Below are positions 41,724 to 52,010 of a stretch of 64,000 nt of DNA, piece after piece (the stretch's first letter is position 1; every line of letters begins with the position of its first letter). The translations under genes were made by a program, and so were the position numbers. Origin of the DNA: Cervus elaphus (lineage: Eukaryota; Chordata; Mammalia; Artiodactyla; Cervidae); the NCBI RefSeq assembly GCF_910594005.1, contig NC_057817.1, forward strand, positions 32,775,001 through 32,839,000, in the 5' to 3' direction. The notes under the pieces were generated by a model. That model did not search any database and was not told where the DNA came from. It saw only the letters and a program-made list of their open reading frames with translations.

Positions 41724-42494
41724 CTTATGGCAGAAAGTGAAGAGGAACTAAAAAGCCTCTTGATGAAAGTGAAAGAGGAGAGTGAAAAAGTTGGCTTAAA
41801 GCTCAACATTCAGAAAACTAAGATCATGGCAACTGGTCCCATCACCTCCTGGGAAATAGATGGGGAGACAGTGGACACAGTGTCAGACTTTATTTTTGGG
41901 AGCTCCAAAATCACTTCAGATGGTGATTGCAGCCATGAAATTAAAAGACGCCTACTCCTTGGAAGGAAAGTTATGACCAACCTAGATAGCATATTAAAAA
42001 GCAGAGACATTACTTTGCCAACAAAGGTCCGTCTGGTCAAGGCTATGGTCTTTCCAGTGGTCATGTATGGATGTGAGAGTTGCACTGTGAAGAAAGCTGA
42101 GTGCTGAAGAATTGACGCTTTTGAACTGTGGTGTTGGAGAAGACTCTTGAGAGTCCCTTGGACTGCAAGGAGATCCAACCAGTCCATCCTGAAGGAGATC
42201 AGTCCTGGGTGTTCATTGGAAGGACTGATGCTGAAGCTGAAACTCCAATACTTTGGCCACCTGATGTGAAGAGTTGACTCATTGGAAAAGACCCTGATGC
42301 TGGGAGGGATTGGGGGCAGGAGGAGAAGGGGACGACAGAGGATGAGATGGCTGGATGGCATCACCGACTCAATGGGCATGAGTTTGAGTAAACTCCAGGA
42401 GTTTGTGATGGACAGGGAGGCCTGGCGTGCTGCTATTCATGGGGTCGCAAGGAGTCAGTCACGACTGAACAACTGAACTGAACTGAACTGAACT
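41724..42494 (+). mobile_element. BovB LINE, 5'-truncated, inserted in L1M
   Basis: The copy starts in ORF2 just after the reverse-transcriptase catalytic loop ('cttatggcagaaagtgaaga'), runs through the 3' end of ORF2 and ends in a 3' tail of repeated 'actga' units ('ctgaactgaactgaact'). Old L1 sequence flanks it precisely: 'gctttgatttgcat' before and 'aaatgattagtaattttgag' after. RTE-clade BovB elements are abundant in ruminants and lack a poly-A tail, which agrees with the simple-repeat end seen here. Confidence 0.93.
41727..42107 (+). pseudogene. BovB ORF2 remnant, thumb/C-terminal region
   Basis: This 126-codon frame is a piece of the BovB ORF2 polyprotein, which in intact form carries an apurinic-type endonuclease and a reverse transcriptase. 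The piece covers the region after the catalytic YADD box. It includes 'KVGLKLNIQKTKIM' (residues 21-34), 'GDCSHEIKRRLLLGRKVM' and 'ITLPTKVRLVKAMVFPVV' near the end. It stops at a TGA (42105-42107) where sister copies imply an arginine codon. The same frame reopens after the stop, toward 42476. It is therefore a dead fragment that lacks the endonuclease and catalytic residues. The ATG at the start is incidental. Confidence 0.9.
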
Positions 42495-42625
42495 AAATGA
42501 TTAGTAATTTTGAGCAACTTTTCATGTGTTTATTGGCCGTTTTAAATGTTTTTAGAAAATGTCTATACAAGTCCTTTGTTCATTTTTTAATTGAGTTTTT
42601 GGTTTTTACACTTTCAATTAATTCA
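42495..42625 (-). mobile_element. L1M-type LINE (antisense), right part
   Basis: 'aatgattagtaattttgagc', 'aacttttcatgtgtttattg' and 'caagtcctttgttcattttt' continue the L1 interrupted at 41723. Confidence 0.75.
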
Positions 42626-43250
42626 AAGTCAGCTGATTAAAGACCTTTATTATATCTGTGCAGTCCTTTTACTTTTGCACCTCATGTAACTTAATCATAG
42701 AAATGGAATATCATCATATTCATAAGACCCAAACACGTGAAAGGTGAAGAGATTATACAGGAGATTATTCTAGGAGTCTGGAATCTTACAGGCCATCTGA
42801 GAAGAAAGCCTCACACAATTTGATATAAAGCCAACTCAAAATAATGAATTCTCCCTGGATTCTGTGAAACTTCATTTCAATCTAATTTCCTCAATTCTAA
42901 ACAACTGTAAACTCTGCTAGGAGGAGAGTATTGAAGAAATTAGTATTTTTCAAGCTCAGTAAAGCTCATAAACCTTACACAAGATATAACTTTGAAAAAT
43001 TCCTGTCCACGATAAATGAAAGAACAGCATTATTATTTACAAAGCAGGTTAGACATTTCCTAAGAAAACTGGACTTCCTTTTCATCTCTTCCTTAAAAAG
43101 TAAAAGGTTAATCTCTCTACAAGTCACTGGGTCAGGGCTCTCTGGTTTCTCCCTTTTCACTAACTATGTAAAGAATGTTCAAGAACCTTATTCTCTGGTC
43201 AGAGTCTCAGACACCTGTTTTAGAGAGAATCTGGTCACTAGGAGAAGACC
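42626..43250. other. Unassigned non-coding stretch
   Basis: No repeat family was recognised. The 107-codon frame at 42931-43254 is Lys/Leu/Ser-rich with no recognisable domain and ends at a SINE target site, so no gene is called. Confidence 0.4.
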
Positions 43251-43483
43251 ATAGAGAATGACGGGGGCTTCCCTGGTGGCTCAGATGGTGAAAGAATCTG
43301 CCTGCAATGCAGAAGACCTGGATTCGATCCCTGGGTAGGGAAGATCCCCTGGAGAAAGGAATGGTAATTCACTCCAGTGTTCTGACCTAAAGAATTCCCT
43401 GGACAGAGGAGCCTGGCAGTCCATGGGGTTGCAAAGAGTTGGACATGACTGAGCGACTGCACTTTCACTTTCATAGAGAATGA
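43251..43483 (+). mobile_element. Bov-tA SINE with 11-bp target duplication
   Basis: The head 'gggcttccctggtggctcag', B box 'gattcgatccctggg' and tail 'gactgcactttcactttc' are present. The 11-mer atagagaatga flanks the element at 43251-43261 and 43473-43483. The body has lost 'cgggctaca' between 'gcctgg' and 'cagtccatgg'. Confidence 0.94.
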
Positions 43484-43604
43484 AGAGAGGATTCAGAGAA
43501 ATTAATGTAAAATTCAGGGAATGATTCTGTAAGAACAGTTGTTTCTCTTTCTAGAACTCCCCCTACTTTTTTTTTTTGGATGGAGAAGAAATGACCAAGA
43601 AGAT

Positions 43605-44325
43605 AATTGCTGTTCAGTCACTAAATCATGTCTGACTCTTTATGACCCCATGGACTGCAGCACATTAGGCTTCCCTGTCCTTCACTATCTCCTGGAGTTT
43701 GCTCAAATTCATGTCCATTGAGTAGGTGATGTCATCCAACAGTCTCATTGTCTGTTGTCCCCTTCTCCTCCTGCCCTCATTCTTTCCCCCATCAGGGTCT
43801 TTTCCAATGAATTGGCTATTCCCATCAGGTGGCTAAAGTATTGGAACTTCAGCATCAATCCTTCTAATGAATATTCAGGGTTGATTTCCTTTAGGATTGA
43901 TTGGTTTGATCTCCTTGCTGTCCAACGGATTTTCAAGAGTCTTCTCCAGCACTACAATTCAAAAGCATCAGTTCTTTGGTGCTCAGCCTTCTTTATGGTC
44001 CACCTCTCATATCCACACACAACTACTAGAAAAAAAAAGCTTTGACTATATGAACCTTTGTCAGCAAAGTGATGTCTTTGCTTTTTAATATGCTGTCTAG
44101 GTTGGTCATAGCTTTTCTCCCAAGGAGCAAGCACCTTTTAATTTAATGGCTGCAATCACCATCTGCAGCTATTTTGGAGCCCAAGAAAATAAAATCTGCC
44201 ACTGTTTTCACTTTTCCCCATCTATTTGCATGAAGTGATGGGACCAGATGCCATGATCTTAGTTTTCTGAATGTCGAGCTTTAAGCCAGCTTTTTCACCC
44301 TTCTCTTTCACCCTCATAGAGCTGC
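43605..44325 (-). mobile_element. BovB LINE 3' end (antisense)
   Basis: The plus strand carries 'aaatcatgtctgactcttta', 'tttgctcaaattcatgtcca', 'gtggctaaagtattggaact', 'tccttgctgtccaacggatt', 'acctttgtcagcaaagtgat' and 'ttgcatgaagtgatgggacc', the complement of BovB ORF2's C-terminal part and 3' UTR. Its ORF is broken by several indels. It lies in inverted orientation between two sense BovB copies. Confidence 0.92.
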
Positions 44326-44655
44326 TGCTCTATTTTTAATTTTTTGAGGAACCTCCATACTGTTTTCCATAGTGGTTGTGCCAATTTACATTCTTACCAA
44401 TAGTACACAAGGGTTCCTTTTTCTCTATATCCTCATCATCACTTGTTATTTCTTGTTCTTTTTGATGATAGCTATTCTGACAGGTGCAAGGGGATATTGC
44501 ATTGTGGTTTTGATTTGCATTTTCCTGATGATTAGTGATGTTGGGTATTTTTTTCTTATGTCTGTTGGCCATCTGTATGCCTTCTTTGAAAAAATATGTA
44601 TTCAGGGTCTCTGCAAATTTTTCAGTTGGGTTGTTTGGTTTTTTGATGTTGAAGT
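44326..44655 (-). mobile_element. L1 LINE ORF2 (antisense), segment 1
   Basis: 'gaggaacctccatactgttt', 'ccatagtggttgtgccaatt', 'gatagctattctgacaggtg', 'attgtggttttgatttgcat' and 'cctgatgattagtgatgttg' are the complement of the end of L1 ORF2. A minus-strand frame at 44336-44572 is part of this ORF2. The L1 continues after the BovB. Confidence 0.85.
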
Positions 44656-45845
44656 TGTATGTTTAAGCTGAATTTAGAAAAGGCAGAGGAACCAGAGATC
44701 AAATTGCCAACATCTGCTGGGTCATCCAAAAAGCAAGAGTTCCAGAAAAGCATCTACTTTTGCTTAAGTGACTACACCAAAGCCTTTGACTGTGTGGATC
44801 ACAACAAACTGTGGAAAATTCTTCAAGAGATAGGAATACCATACCACCTGACCTGTCCTGAGAAGTCTGTATTCAGGTCAAGAAGCAACAGTTAGAATTG
44901 GACCTGGAACAACAGACTGGTTCCAAATAGGTAAAGGAGTATGTCAAGGCTGTATATTGTCACCCTGCTTATTTAACTTCTATGTGGAGTACATCATGCA
45001 AAATGCCAGGCTGGATGAAGCACAAGCTGGAATCAAGATTGCTGGGAGAAATATCAATAACCTCAGATATGCAGATGACACCACCCTTATGGCAGAAAGT
45101 GAAGAACTAAAGAGCCTCTTGATAAAAGTGAAAGAGGAGAGTGAAAAAGTTGGCTTAAAACTTAATATTCAGAAAACTAAGATCATGGCATCCAGTCCCA
45201 TCACTTAATAGGAGATAGATGGGGAAACAATGGAAACAGTGAGACTTTATTTTTGGGGGCTCCAAAATCACTTCAGATGGTGACTGCAGCCATGAAATTA
45301 AAAGACGCTTGCTCCTTGGAAAAAGAGGTATGACCAACCTAGATAGCATATTAAAAAGCAGAGACATTACTTTGCCAACTAAGATTCATCTAGTCAAAGC
45401 TGTGGTTTTTCCAGTAGTCTTGTATGGATATAAGAGTTGGACTGTAAAGAAAGTTGAGTGCTGAAGAATTGATGCTTTTGAACTATGGTGTTGGAGAAGA
45501 CTCTTGAGAGTCCCTCGGACTACAAGGAGATCCAACCAGTTCATCCTAAAGGAAATCAGTTCTGAATATTCATTCGAAGGACTGATGCTGAAGCTGAAAC
45601 TCCAATACTTTGGCCACCTGATGCAAAGAACCAACACACTGGAAAAGACCCTGATGCTGAGAAAGAATGAAGGCGGGAAGAGAAGGGGATGACAGAAGAT
45701 GAGATGGTTGGATGGCATCACTGACTTGATGGACATGAGTTTGAGTAGTCTCCAAGAGTTGGTGATGGACAGGGAAGCCTGGTGTGGTGCAGTTCATGGG
45801 TCGCAAAGAGACAGACACGACTGAGCAACTGAACTGAACTGTATG
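44656..45845 (+). mobile_element. BovB LINE, 5'-truncated, inserted in an antisense L1
   Basis: BovB ORF2 is entered in the reverse-transcriptase domain ('ccaaagcctttgactgtgtg', motif A region) and runs to the 3' tail 'actgaactgaact'. The short duplication tgtatg occurs at 44656-44661 and 45840-45845, and L1 sequence joins across the insertion ('gatgttgaagttgtatg' to 'gtatgagttctttgtatatt'). Confidence 0.93.
44662..45464 (+). pseudogene. BovB reverse-transcriptase remnant with intact YADD box
   Basis: Pieces of BovB ORF2 reverse transcriptase lie in three frames. 44659-44895 holds the 'DYTKAFDCVDHNKLW' motif A region. 44957-45208 holds 'SPCLFNFYVEYIM' and the catalytic box 'NLRYADDTTLMAES' (YADD codons at 45068-45079). 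A stop follows 'ASSPIT' at 45206-45208. Further frame breaks occur near 44895 and 45240. The endonuclease region is absent. The frame ends at TGA 45462-45464, where an arginine codon is inferred. This is the only BovB copy here with the catalytic aspartate pair, yet it is clearly inactive. Confidence 0.9.
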
Positions 45846-46387
45846 AGTTCTTTGTATATTATGGGTTTATCATTTGCATGTATTTTTTCCCATTTACTAG
45901 GCTACCTTTTCATTTCATTGAGTTTCCTTCTTTGTGCAGAGCCTTTTTAGTTTGATGGACTGCCATTTGTATTTTTGATTTTGTTCCCCTTGCCTGAGGA
46001 GATATCTCCAAAAAATATTGCTAAGATCAATGTCAGAGAGTGTATTGTCTATGTTTTCTTCTAGGAATTTTATGGTTTGGGTTTGTACAGTTAGGTCTTT
46101 AATCCATTTTGAGTTTATTTTTATATATGGTGTGAAAAAGTAGTCCAGTTTGATTCATTCGCATGTAGCTTTCCTGTTTTCCCAACATCATCTATCTAAG
46201 AGGATGTCTTTTCCTCAATGCATATTCTTGACAGTTTTTTTTTTCCTTTGCAATTTATAATCTTTTAGATTCTTTTTCTCTGATTTCTGCATCTAGAACT
46301 ACCAATACTATGCTGAATAAAAGTGATGAGAGTGTACATCCTTGTATTAGTCCTGGTCCTGATATAATGCTTTTAGTTGTGGAGTAA

Positions 46388-46462
46388 CCATGGACAGAGG
46401 AGCCTGGTGGGTTACAGTCCATAGGGTTGCAAAGAGCTGGACATGACTGAAGTGACTTGGTT
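46388..46462 (+). mobile_element. Bov-A 3' fragment
   Basis: 'ccatggacagaggagcctgg', 'tgggttacagtccatagggt' and 'gctggacatgactgaagtga' form the last part of a Bov-tA/Bov-A body, truncated at its 5' end. It is followed by an A-rich tail 'ttaaaaaacgaaaaaaaatt'. Confidence 0.85.
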
Positions 46463-46491
46463 AAAAAACGAAAAAAAATTATATTAGCTAT

Positions 46492-46641
46492 GGGTTTATC
46501 ATAGTGATGGTGAAGTCGCTCAGTTGTGTCCGACTCTTCTCGACCCCATGGATTGCAACCTAGCAGGCTCCTCTGTCCATGGGATTTTCCAGGCAAGAGT
46601 ACTGGAGTGGGTTGCCATTTCCTTCTCCAGGGTTTATCATA
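46492..46641 (-). mobile_element. Bov-A monomer SINE with 12-bp target duplication
   Basis: The plus strand reads 'gtgaagtcgctcagttgtgt', 'tgggattttccaggcaagag' and 'gggttgccatttccttctcc'. gggtttatcata occurs at 46492-46503 and 46630-46641. It sits inside antisense L1 ORF2 and keeps the local minus-strand frame open. Confidence 0.93.
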
Positions 46642-46915
46642 TATGGTCCTTATTATGTTGAGGTATGCTTCCTCTATGCCCACTTTATTGTGTGTTTTTG
46701 TCATTGATGGATGTTGGATTTTGTCAAAAGCTTTTCCTATGTCTATTGAGATAACCATGTAATTTTTGTCCTTCACTTGGTTAAGGTCATATGTCACATT
46801 GATTGATTTGTGAATATTAAGCTATCCTTGCATCTCTGGGATAAATGTCACTTAATTAGTATTTAAGCATATCTTTTAATGTATTGTTGAATTTGGTTTT
46901 CTCATGTATTGTGGA

Positions 46916-48025
46916 GGTGGAAAGTATTAATGTTTTGGGAAAATGAACAGGATACAAAATTTGTTAAAAAATAGAGAGGCACTGTTTTGTATATAGCATA
47001 CTATCTCAATTAATGTATTTATGCATATGGGGAAATCTACCTAAATGTATCAAAATATTATTATTGTCACTGAATGATTGAATTATGAGTGATTCCTTTT
47101 GTAAACATTTTTGCGTTTTCCAGTTACTGTAAAAGCGCATATTATTTTTATAACTATAAAATATAAGAAGGCTGATTTTTAGAAAGAAATAGTAAATGAA
47201 GGGTGAAATAAGCATTTTAAATTATTCTTCATTCAATCTAGTGACTCAGTTGTAAGAAACTCAGTCTGACTATTTATGTTTTTAGGAAAGGAATGTGTAA
47301 GTCATATTGGCTCTTTCTTGTCTACGTTTATAAACAGCTTAGTTTACAAACAATTTATAAACTTTTAGAGGTACCATTCACTTTCTGTTATGATCTTTGG
47401 GAATAATAACCATTGCACTATCTAGATTAATCTATATTCTGTTGCACTTTTCTGTTTACTTAGTTCCATCCCTTTCAAGACTGTGAAGTCCTTGAGGACA
47501 GAACCAGTGTTCTTAGCACTTAGCTTAATGCTTGGCAAACTGGCTAAAGAAATCTTTCAGCAATGCTCCTATGAGATGTAACATGTCACATAGCTTACTT
47601 TCCTACTAACTCCTCCAGGAAAAATTAGTTGCAAAATATTTGCTTAAAAACCAAAGGAAATAAACCATTGTATACCTGATATAAAAACAACTATGGATTG
47701 GAGAACCTCTCTCACAAAATGACAATTGGGGTTTAGAGTAGTTGCCCATGATTCATTCATCATTAGCTAGGTAGCAAAAGCACCATGGGGCTGAAAGCAT
47801 TTTTAGCTTGAGACAATAACCAGTAAAGCTCATCTTCCGATTTTCTATAGTTGGGGACTGCTTCTACTAAGAGAAACTGAATTTCAGAGAAGTTAACTCA
47901 ATTGCCCTAAGGCACATAGTTAACGCGAGCAGAGTCAGGGGCTTAAAACCAGGTCTCTGGACTCCAATGACGAAGCTTCTTCAGTGGGCCATACGGCACA
48001 GGCCTGCTGAGTGACTTCTGCATTG
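46916..48025. other. Unassigned stretch with L2 and MIR relics
   Basis: 47460-47560 ('gtgaagtccttgaggacaga', 'cttagcttaatgcttggcaa') is an L2 3' end in sense orientation. 47850-47990 ('gaaactgaatttcagagaag', 'ttaactcaattgccctaagg') is an antisense MIR-type relic. The rest is AT-rich and unassigned. Confidence 0.45.
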
Positions 48026-48026
48026 G

Positions 48027-48222
48027 GTGAAAGTGACAGTTGCTCAGTCCGACTCTTTGCAACCCCATGGACTATACAGTCCATGGAATTCTCCAGGCCA
48101 AAACACTGGAGTGGGTAGCCGTTCTCTTCTCCAGGGGATCTTCCCAACCCAGGGATTGAACTCAGCTCTCCCGCATTGCAGGCGGATCCTTTACCAGCTG
48201 AGCTGCGTTGGGCGGGCTTTGA
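48027..48222 (-). mobile_element. Bov-tA SINE
   Basis: The plus strand reads 'gacagttgctcagtccgact', 'tggaattctccaggccaaaa', 'acccagggattgaactcagc', 'cattgcaggcggatccttta' and 'ccagctgagctgcg'. The body lacks the 'cctaccaggctcctc' block. Confidence 0.9.
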
Positions 48223-49309
48223 CAAACCATAAAACACAAATGCTAGTCTCCACTCAACTCTGAAGAAAAAAATTATCAAATTCATCTGCTGAGCCAGGTC
48301 ATTCTGAACCAAGAAAAGCCCCCAGATCAAGAGTCAGATGACAAGAATTCCCGGCAATAACCAAAAAGTCCCCCTCAACTTTGTACGTTGTTCCAAGAGA
48401 GAAAAATAAGTGGTTTAAATTCTGCCATCGGGAAAAGCCTCAAAAGTCTACCCTGCCAGCTGCCCTTGGCTGTGGGGCAGCCTGAGCTGCTGGAATTTCT
48501 TGGCGGCTGGGTTGGTGCTGTAACATTTGCTAGCACTCCCTCCACGCACATCTCCCGCCCTGAATTGCCACACTGGACACTTGACCCGGGCTGTGTGTCC
48601 TCACTCAAAGCAGAAAGTGCTAAATCAGGAGACTCCCCGTGGCTGCACCAGTGGGAGCTCTGCAAAGATCCTCTGAATGACTTTTGAGGCTTTCCAGGTT
48701 TGACTGCCAAGGCTTATCCTGAATAGCTTCAATGGCTTACAATCAGGAGAAGCCAAGCCGTCCCAAGAGTAAAGGCCAACCTAGACAGCTCTCTGATTTG
48801 TCCTTCACAGATTCTGAGAAATGCTTCAGTTATTTACAAAACCAGCGGTACCTCATTTGGACCAGACATGACACGACTTGAGTATGGGATATTTGAAGGT
48901 GAAAACACCACATACTAAAAGCCAAAGCCCCAAATCAAACCTGATCCAGAGGTTGTCAAAACAATTCAATGCAACCTTAAACCCAGATCACAAGGTGACA
49001 GTGGGGATGCTCCTTCTTGAAACTCTCCTCTGAGTTCTTCAGCTGAGAACTTTTATAGAACCAAGTGGCAAACTTTAAAAGCCGCCAGTCTTGTTATGCG
49101 CAGGTTGAGTTATTTGACGTTCTTTCCATGTCTTTGAGAACTCTCTGAACTCCAGGATGCCTAGCATTTCCTTCTTTGTGCTCTCTAGCTAGCGTCTGAT
49201 TCATATTCGCCTTATTGCACATATAGTCCGTATTGCCTGAGAGTTACACACGGGTGTGGCCATTGCTTGGGGTTCACCCTCCATCCTCTGAAGATCAGGA
49301 TCCTTGTAT
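48223..49309. other. Unassigned GC-richer stretch
   Basis: 48400-48710 carries open frames of about 100 codons on both strands in overlapping positions. Neither has a recognised domain or signal, so no gene is called. No repeat family was identified. Confidence 0.4.
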
Positions 49310-49380
49310 TGTTCTTCTCTGTTGACCTTCAACTAAAACAGTGCTTGGCACTCAGTAAGTATTAGCTAAATGAACATTGT
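49310..49380 (+). mobile_element. L2/MIR 3' end fragment
   Basis: 'aacagtgcttggcactcagt', 'aagtattagctaaatgaac' match the shared 'agtgcctggcacatagtaag' end of old L2/MIR copies. Confidence 0.5.
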
Positions 49381-51869
49381 TACTTAAGCAGAAAAACTTT
49401 ACATACAAAACTTCTCCATCTATCACTCCCGCTCATGTGAATCTGATTACTTTCGGAGAAAAGGGAGAGGTTCAAAGGTAATTTTCACCTGATTACTTAA
49501 GAGTATTACTTGGCATAAAGAATCTTTTTTCTCCCACTAAAACAAAAATTATGGATTCTATTCTAGAACAGTCTAAAATAAGACAGTGAAACTTGAATAA
49601 AGGTAGGGTTGGCGCTTTTCTTCTCTGGAAGTAAATCCAGGTTGATGATGAATGTAACCTAGGATGAGACCAGGTCAGTTGGCCTTGCTTATCCTGACAC
49701 TTCCTGGGAGCCTGGGTGAGTTTTCGGGTTATTTTGAGATTTGGTTTCCTCACCAAGGCAAGCCAGGGGTCAACTAAGGAATCCTGTCCTAAATATAGCA
49801 TTCTTATTAAGTCCTCTGTGCAACTCTGAACTGAAGCTCCCTAATCTAGCCAAATAGGCTGCCTTTTACATACTAATACCAATAGAATTCCTGGAATGTT
49901 GGATTGAGAAAGCTCTATGGCTGCTTTTAGCTGTAGCCTCATGGCAGATGAATGGCAGCCACCACGAATGCAGATGGGGAATTAGGCACTGGTTTAATCA
50001 CTTCAGGCACAATTTAATCACTTCCCAGAACAAAGTTGCTACATAGGAGCCTTAATCATTTCAACCTTGAGGAATGCAGAAATGATAAGTTCACAACAAA
50101 TACCCTGAATTCAGAATTTCTTATTAAAAACAACCCTTGAAAAATTTACAGAGAAATGCCTGGGAGTTAAGAACAATAAAATGTCCCAGTACAGAGCCTT
50201 CTCCGTATGCCCTGGCAGGTCTGGCTGAGCATAATCCCCATAGGAGCCTGTGCTGTGGGCTTGGAGTCACATCCTAAAAGCCAGTTGCTGCCTATTTGAT
50301 TTGTGGATTGCACAGCCCTGACCTGCACATGGCAATGGCAAAGTTGCTCCTTGGTATCATGGGGAATAATAGGAGAACCTGCCAGTACAAGGAATCTGGC
50401 AGAACTTGTTGAAGCCCTTTCTATTTCCAGAATTTAGGATTCACAAGGACCTCAAAAGCACCAGAGAGTCACTCTAACTTATCCTTAGTGCCCTTAAGAG
50501 GAATTATTTGCAGTTTTTGACCCCACATGACCTACCCCAGGTACTACATAGAAGCATATTTAATTGTTTTACTTCCTCGATGGAGAGTTCATCTCCCCAT
50601 CCACTGCTCTCCACCACCCCCCACAACCATGGTTCATTTAGATGGGCATATAGGGAAAGAAAAAGTTGGAATCCTCAAAAAAGAAGCAGGATATTGACAA
50701 GGTCATCTTCACCATTTAAGTGAATGACATAAATATTAGGTCACATGAGTGGAAGTGACACTAATATACTTTTTAAGCTGCTGCACATAAGCCATAATTT
50801 TAAAATACCCATATGTAGGCTTAAATGTGCTTTGTTTTCTTTCATCACATTATAGAACCTTTTACTCTGAATATATGTGAACAGTTCTCCCCAGATATTT
50901 CTGCCTGATACCAAATCCTACCTCTAACCAGTTGCTAGTAAGACACATAGAAGAGAGAACAGGGAACAAGGATGAAAGTTTTTTTGTGCTAACTGCTCAA
51001 TAGTATGGAGGCAACATATCTTATCAATTTAGGATGCATCAAAAGAAGGAATACTGAAAACAAGTCAAATGCACAAAGTGGAAATTTTTAAAATCTGTGA
51101 CAATTTGATGCAAGAATTTTTGTAAAGTCTATTAGTAAACATAAAGCAGGCCCTTGAAACACAATCACTGAATTGAACTAGCAATTGTTCCAATTTCTTA
51201 AACTCTCTCTGAACTCCTTGGACTGAACTAGGATTGTGGGCTATTTCTTTCCCTTTTATCCTCTACCTTCCCAACCAGAAGTAGTTCACAGGCCTCAACA
51301 GATGAACCCAATGCAATTTTTGAGGATAAATCCTAGCAGACACCATGAATTCTGTATATGGGAATGAGTCTACAGGGGGAACCAAAGACTCTGCTCCACA
51401 TTTGTCCCCAAGTCCAAGGAAGTGACATACCATTTATAGGAGAAGCTTTTCTTTCTGGAGATCTGGTTTGGTTCATCCAAGGACCAGTTTCAACAAAAGG
51501 CAAATACACACACTTCTAGATTTCATATAAGTGATAGTCTGATATTTTCTTTTCCTTTTTTCCTCTTATCTTCTTATATCCTGAAGATAAATGATGTCAA
51601 CCTCTCCAGACATGACAACATTAAATGAATGTTTTATCTATAAAATATATCACAAAGAGTATAGTGATTGCCTTTGATGTTACTGGAATATAGCTAATTT
51701 TAATTATTTACATGTTTTAGCTTTGTTTACTTTCCAGATGATTTGGTGAGAACAAAGCTTTTCATAGAGAATGAGTAAAGCTAGGAAAGTTGATAAAGGA
51801 AATTAGTAGAAAGCCCTCTAGTTTCTCTAGATTGTGGGAAGCTGCCACATAGTCAATAAGGAGGTCAGC
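49381..51869. other. Unassigned stretch containing a TTAATCA cluster
   Basis: Single-copy-looking DNA with no named repeats over more than 2 kb, unusual in this window. The segment at about 49905-50065 has three TTAATCA words and other transcription-factor-like motifs (separate entry). Open frames are short and without motifs. Confidence 0.4.
49993..50062 (+). promoter_or_regulatory. Candidate homeodomain-site cluster
   Basis: tttaatcacttc occurs exactly twice, at 49993-50004 and 50013-50024, starts 20 bp apart (about two helical turns). A close variant, cttaatcatttc, follows at 50051-50062. A TCF/LEF-like aacaaag lies at 50029-50035. TTAATCA-type words are bound by several homeodomain classes. 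Any enhancer role is inferred. Confidence 0.35.
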
Positions 51870-52010
51870 TCTACCTGTACAATGGCCATGGTGTCTCCTC
51901 TCTTCTTCTCACTGCCACCAAATAAATCCTCATCACTTCTTGCTGGGCTGTTGCAATAGTCAATACCCGGTTTTCCTGTCTTCTTTCTCTCCCCTCTTCA
52001 AGCCATCTTA
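51870..52010 (+). mobile_element. Old LINE (L2-like) body fragment
   Basis: 'ctcactgccaccaaataaat', 'cctcatcacttcttgctggg' and 'ctgttgcaatagtcaatacc' resemble the old-LINE body phrase 'gattactgcaatagcctcct' also represented at 25.6 kb. Confidence 0.4.

Larger units (their letters stand above)
45846..46915 (-). mobile_element. L1 LINE ORF2 (antisense), segment 2, with SINE insertions
   Basis: 'gttctttgtatattatgggt', 'gccatttgtatttttgattt', 'gtttgtacagttaggtcttt', 'gtccagtttgattcattcgc', 'catccttgtattagtcctgg', 'attttgtcaaaagcttttcc' and 'ttaatgtattgttgaatttg' run backwards through ORF2. The minus-strand protein retains 'SIDIGKAFDKIQHP' and 'GCTLSSLLFSIVL', which belong to the L1 reverse transcriptase. 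Two Bov-A pieces interrupt it at 46388-46630. Confidence 0.88.

Noticed and set aside
41810..42379. 189-codon minus-strand frame over BovB
   Set aside because: Antisense shadow of BovB ORF2; the same shadow appears at other BovB copies (for example 56820-57387).
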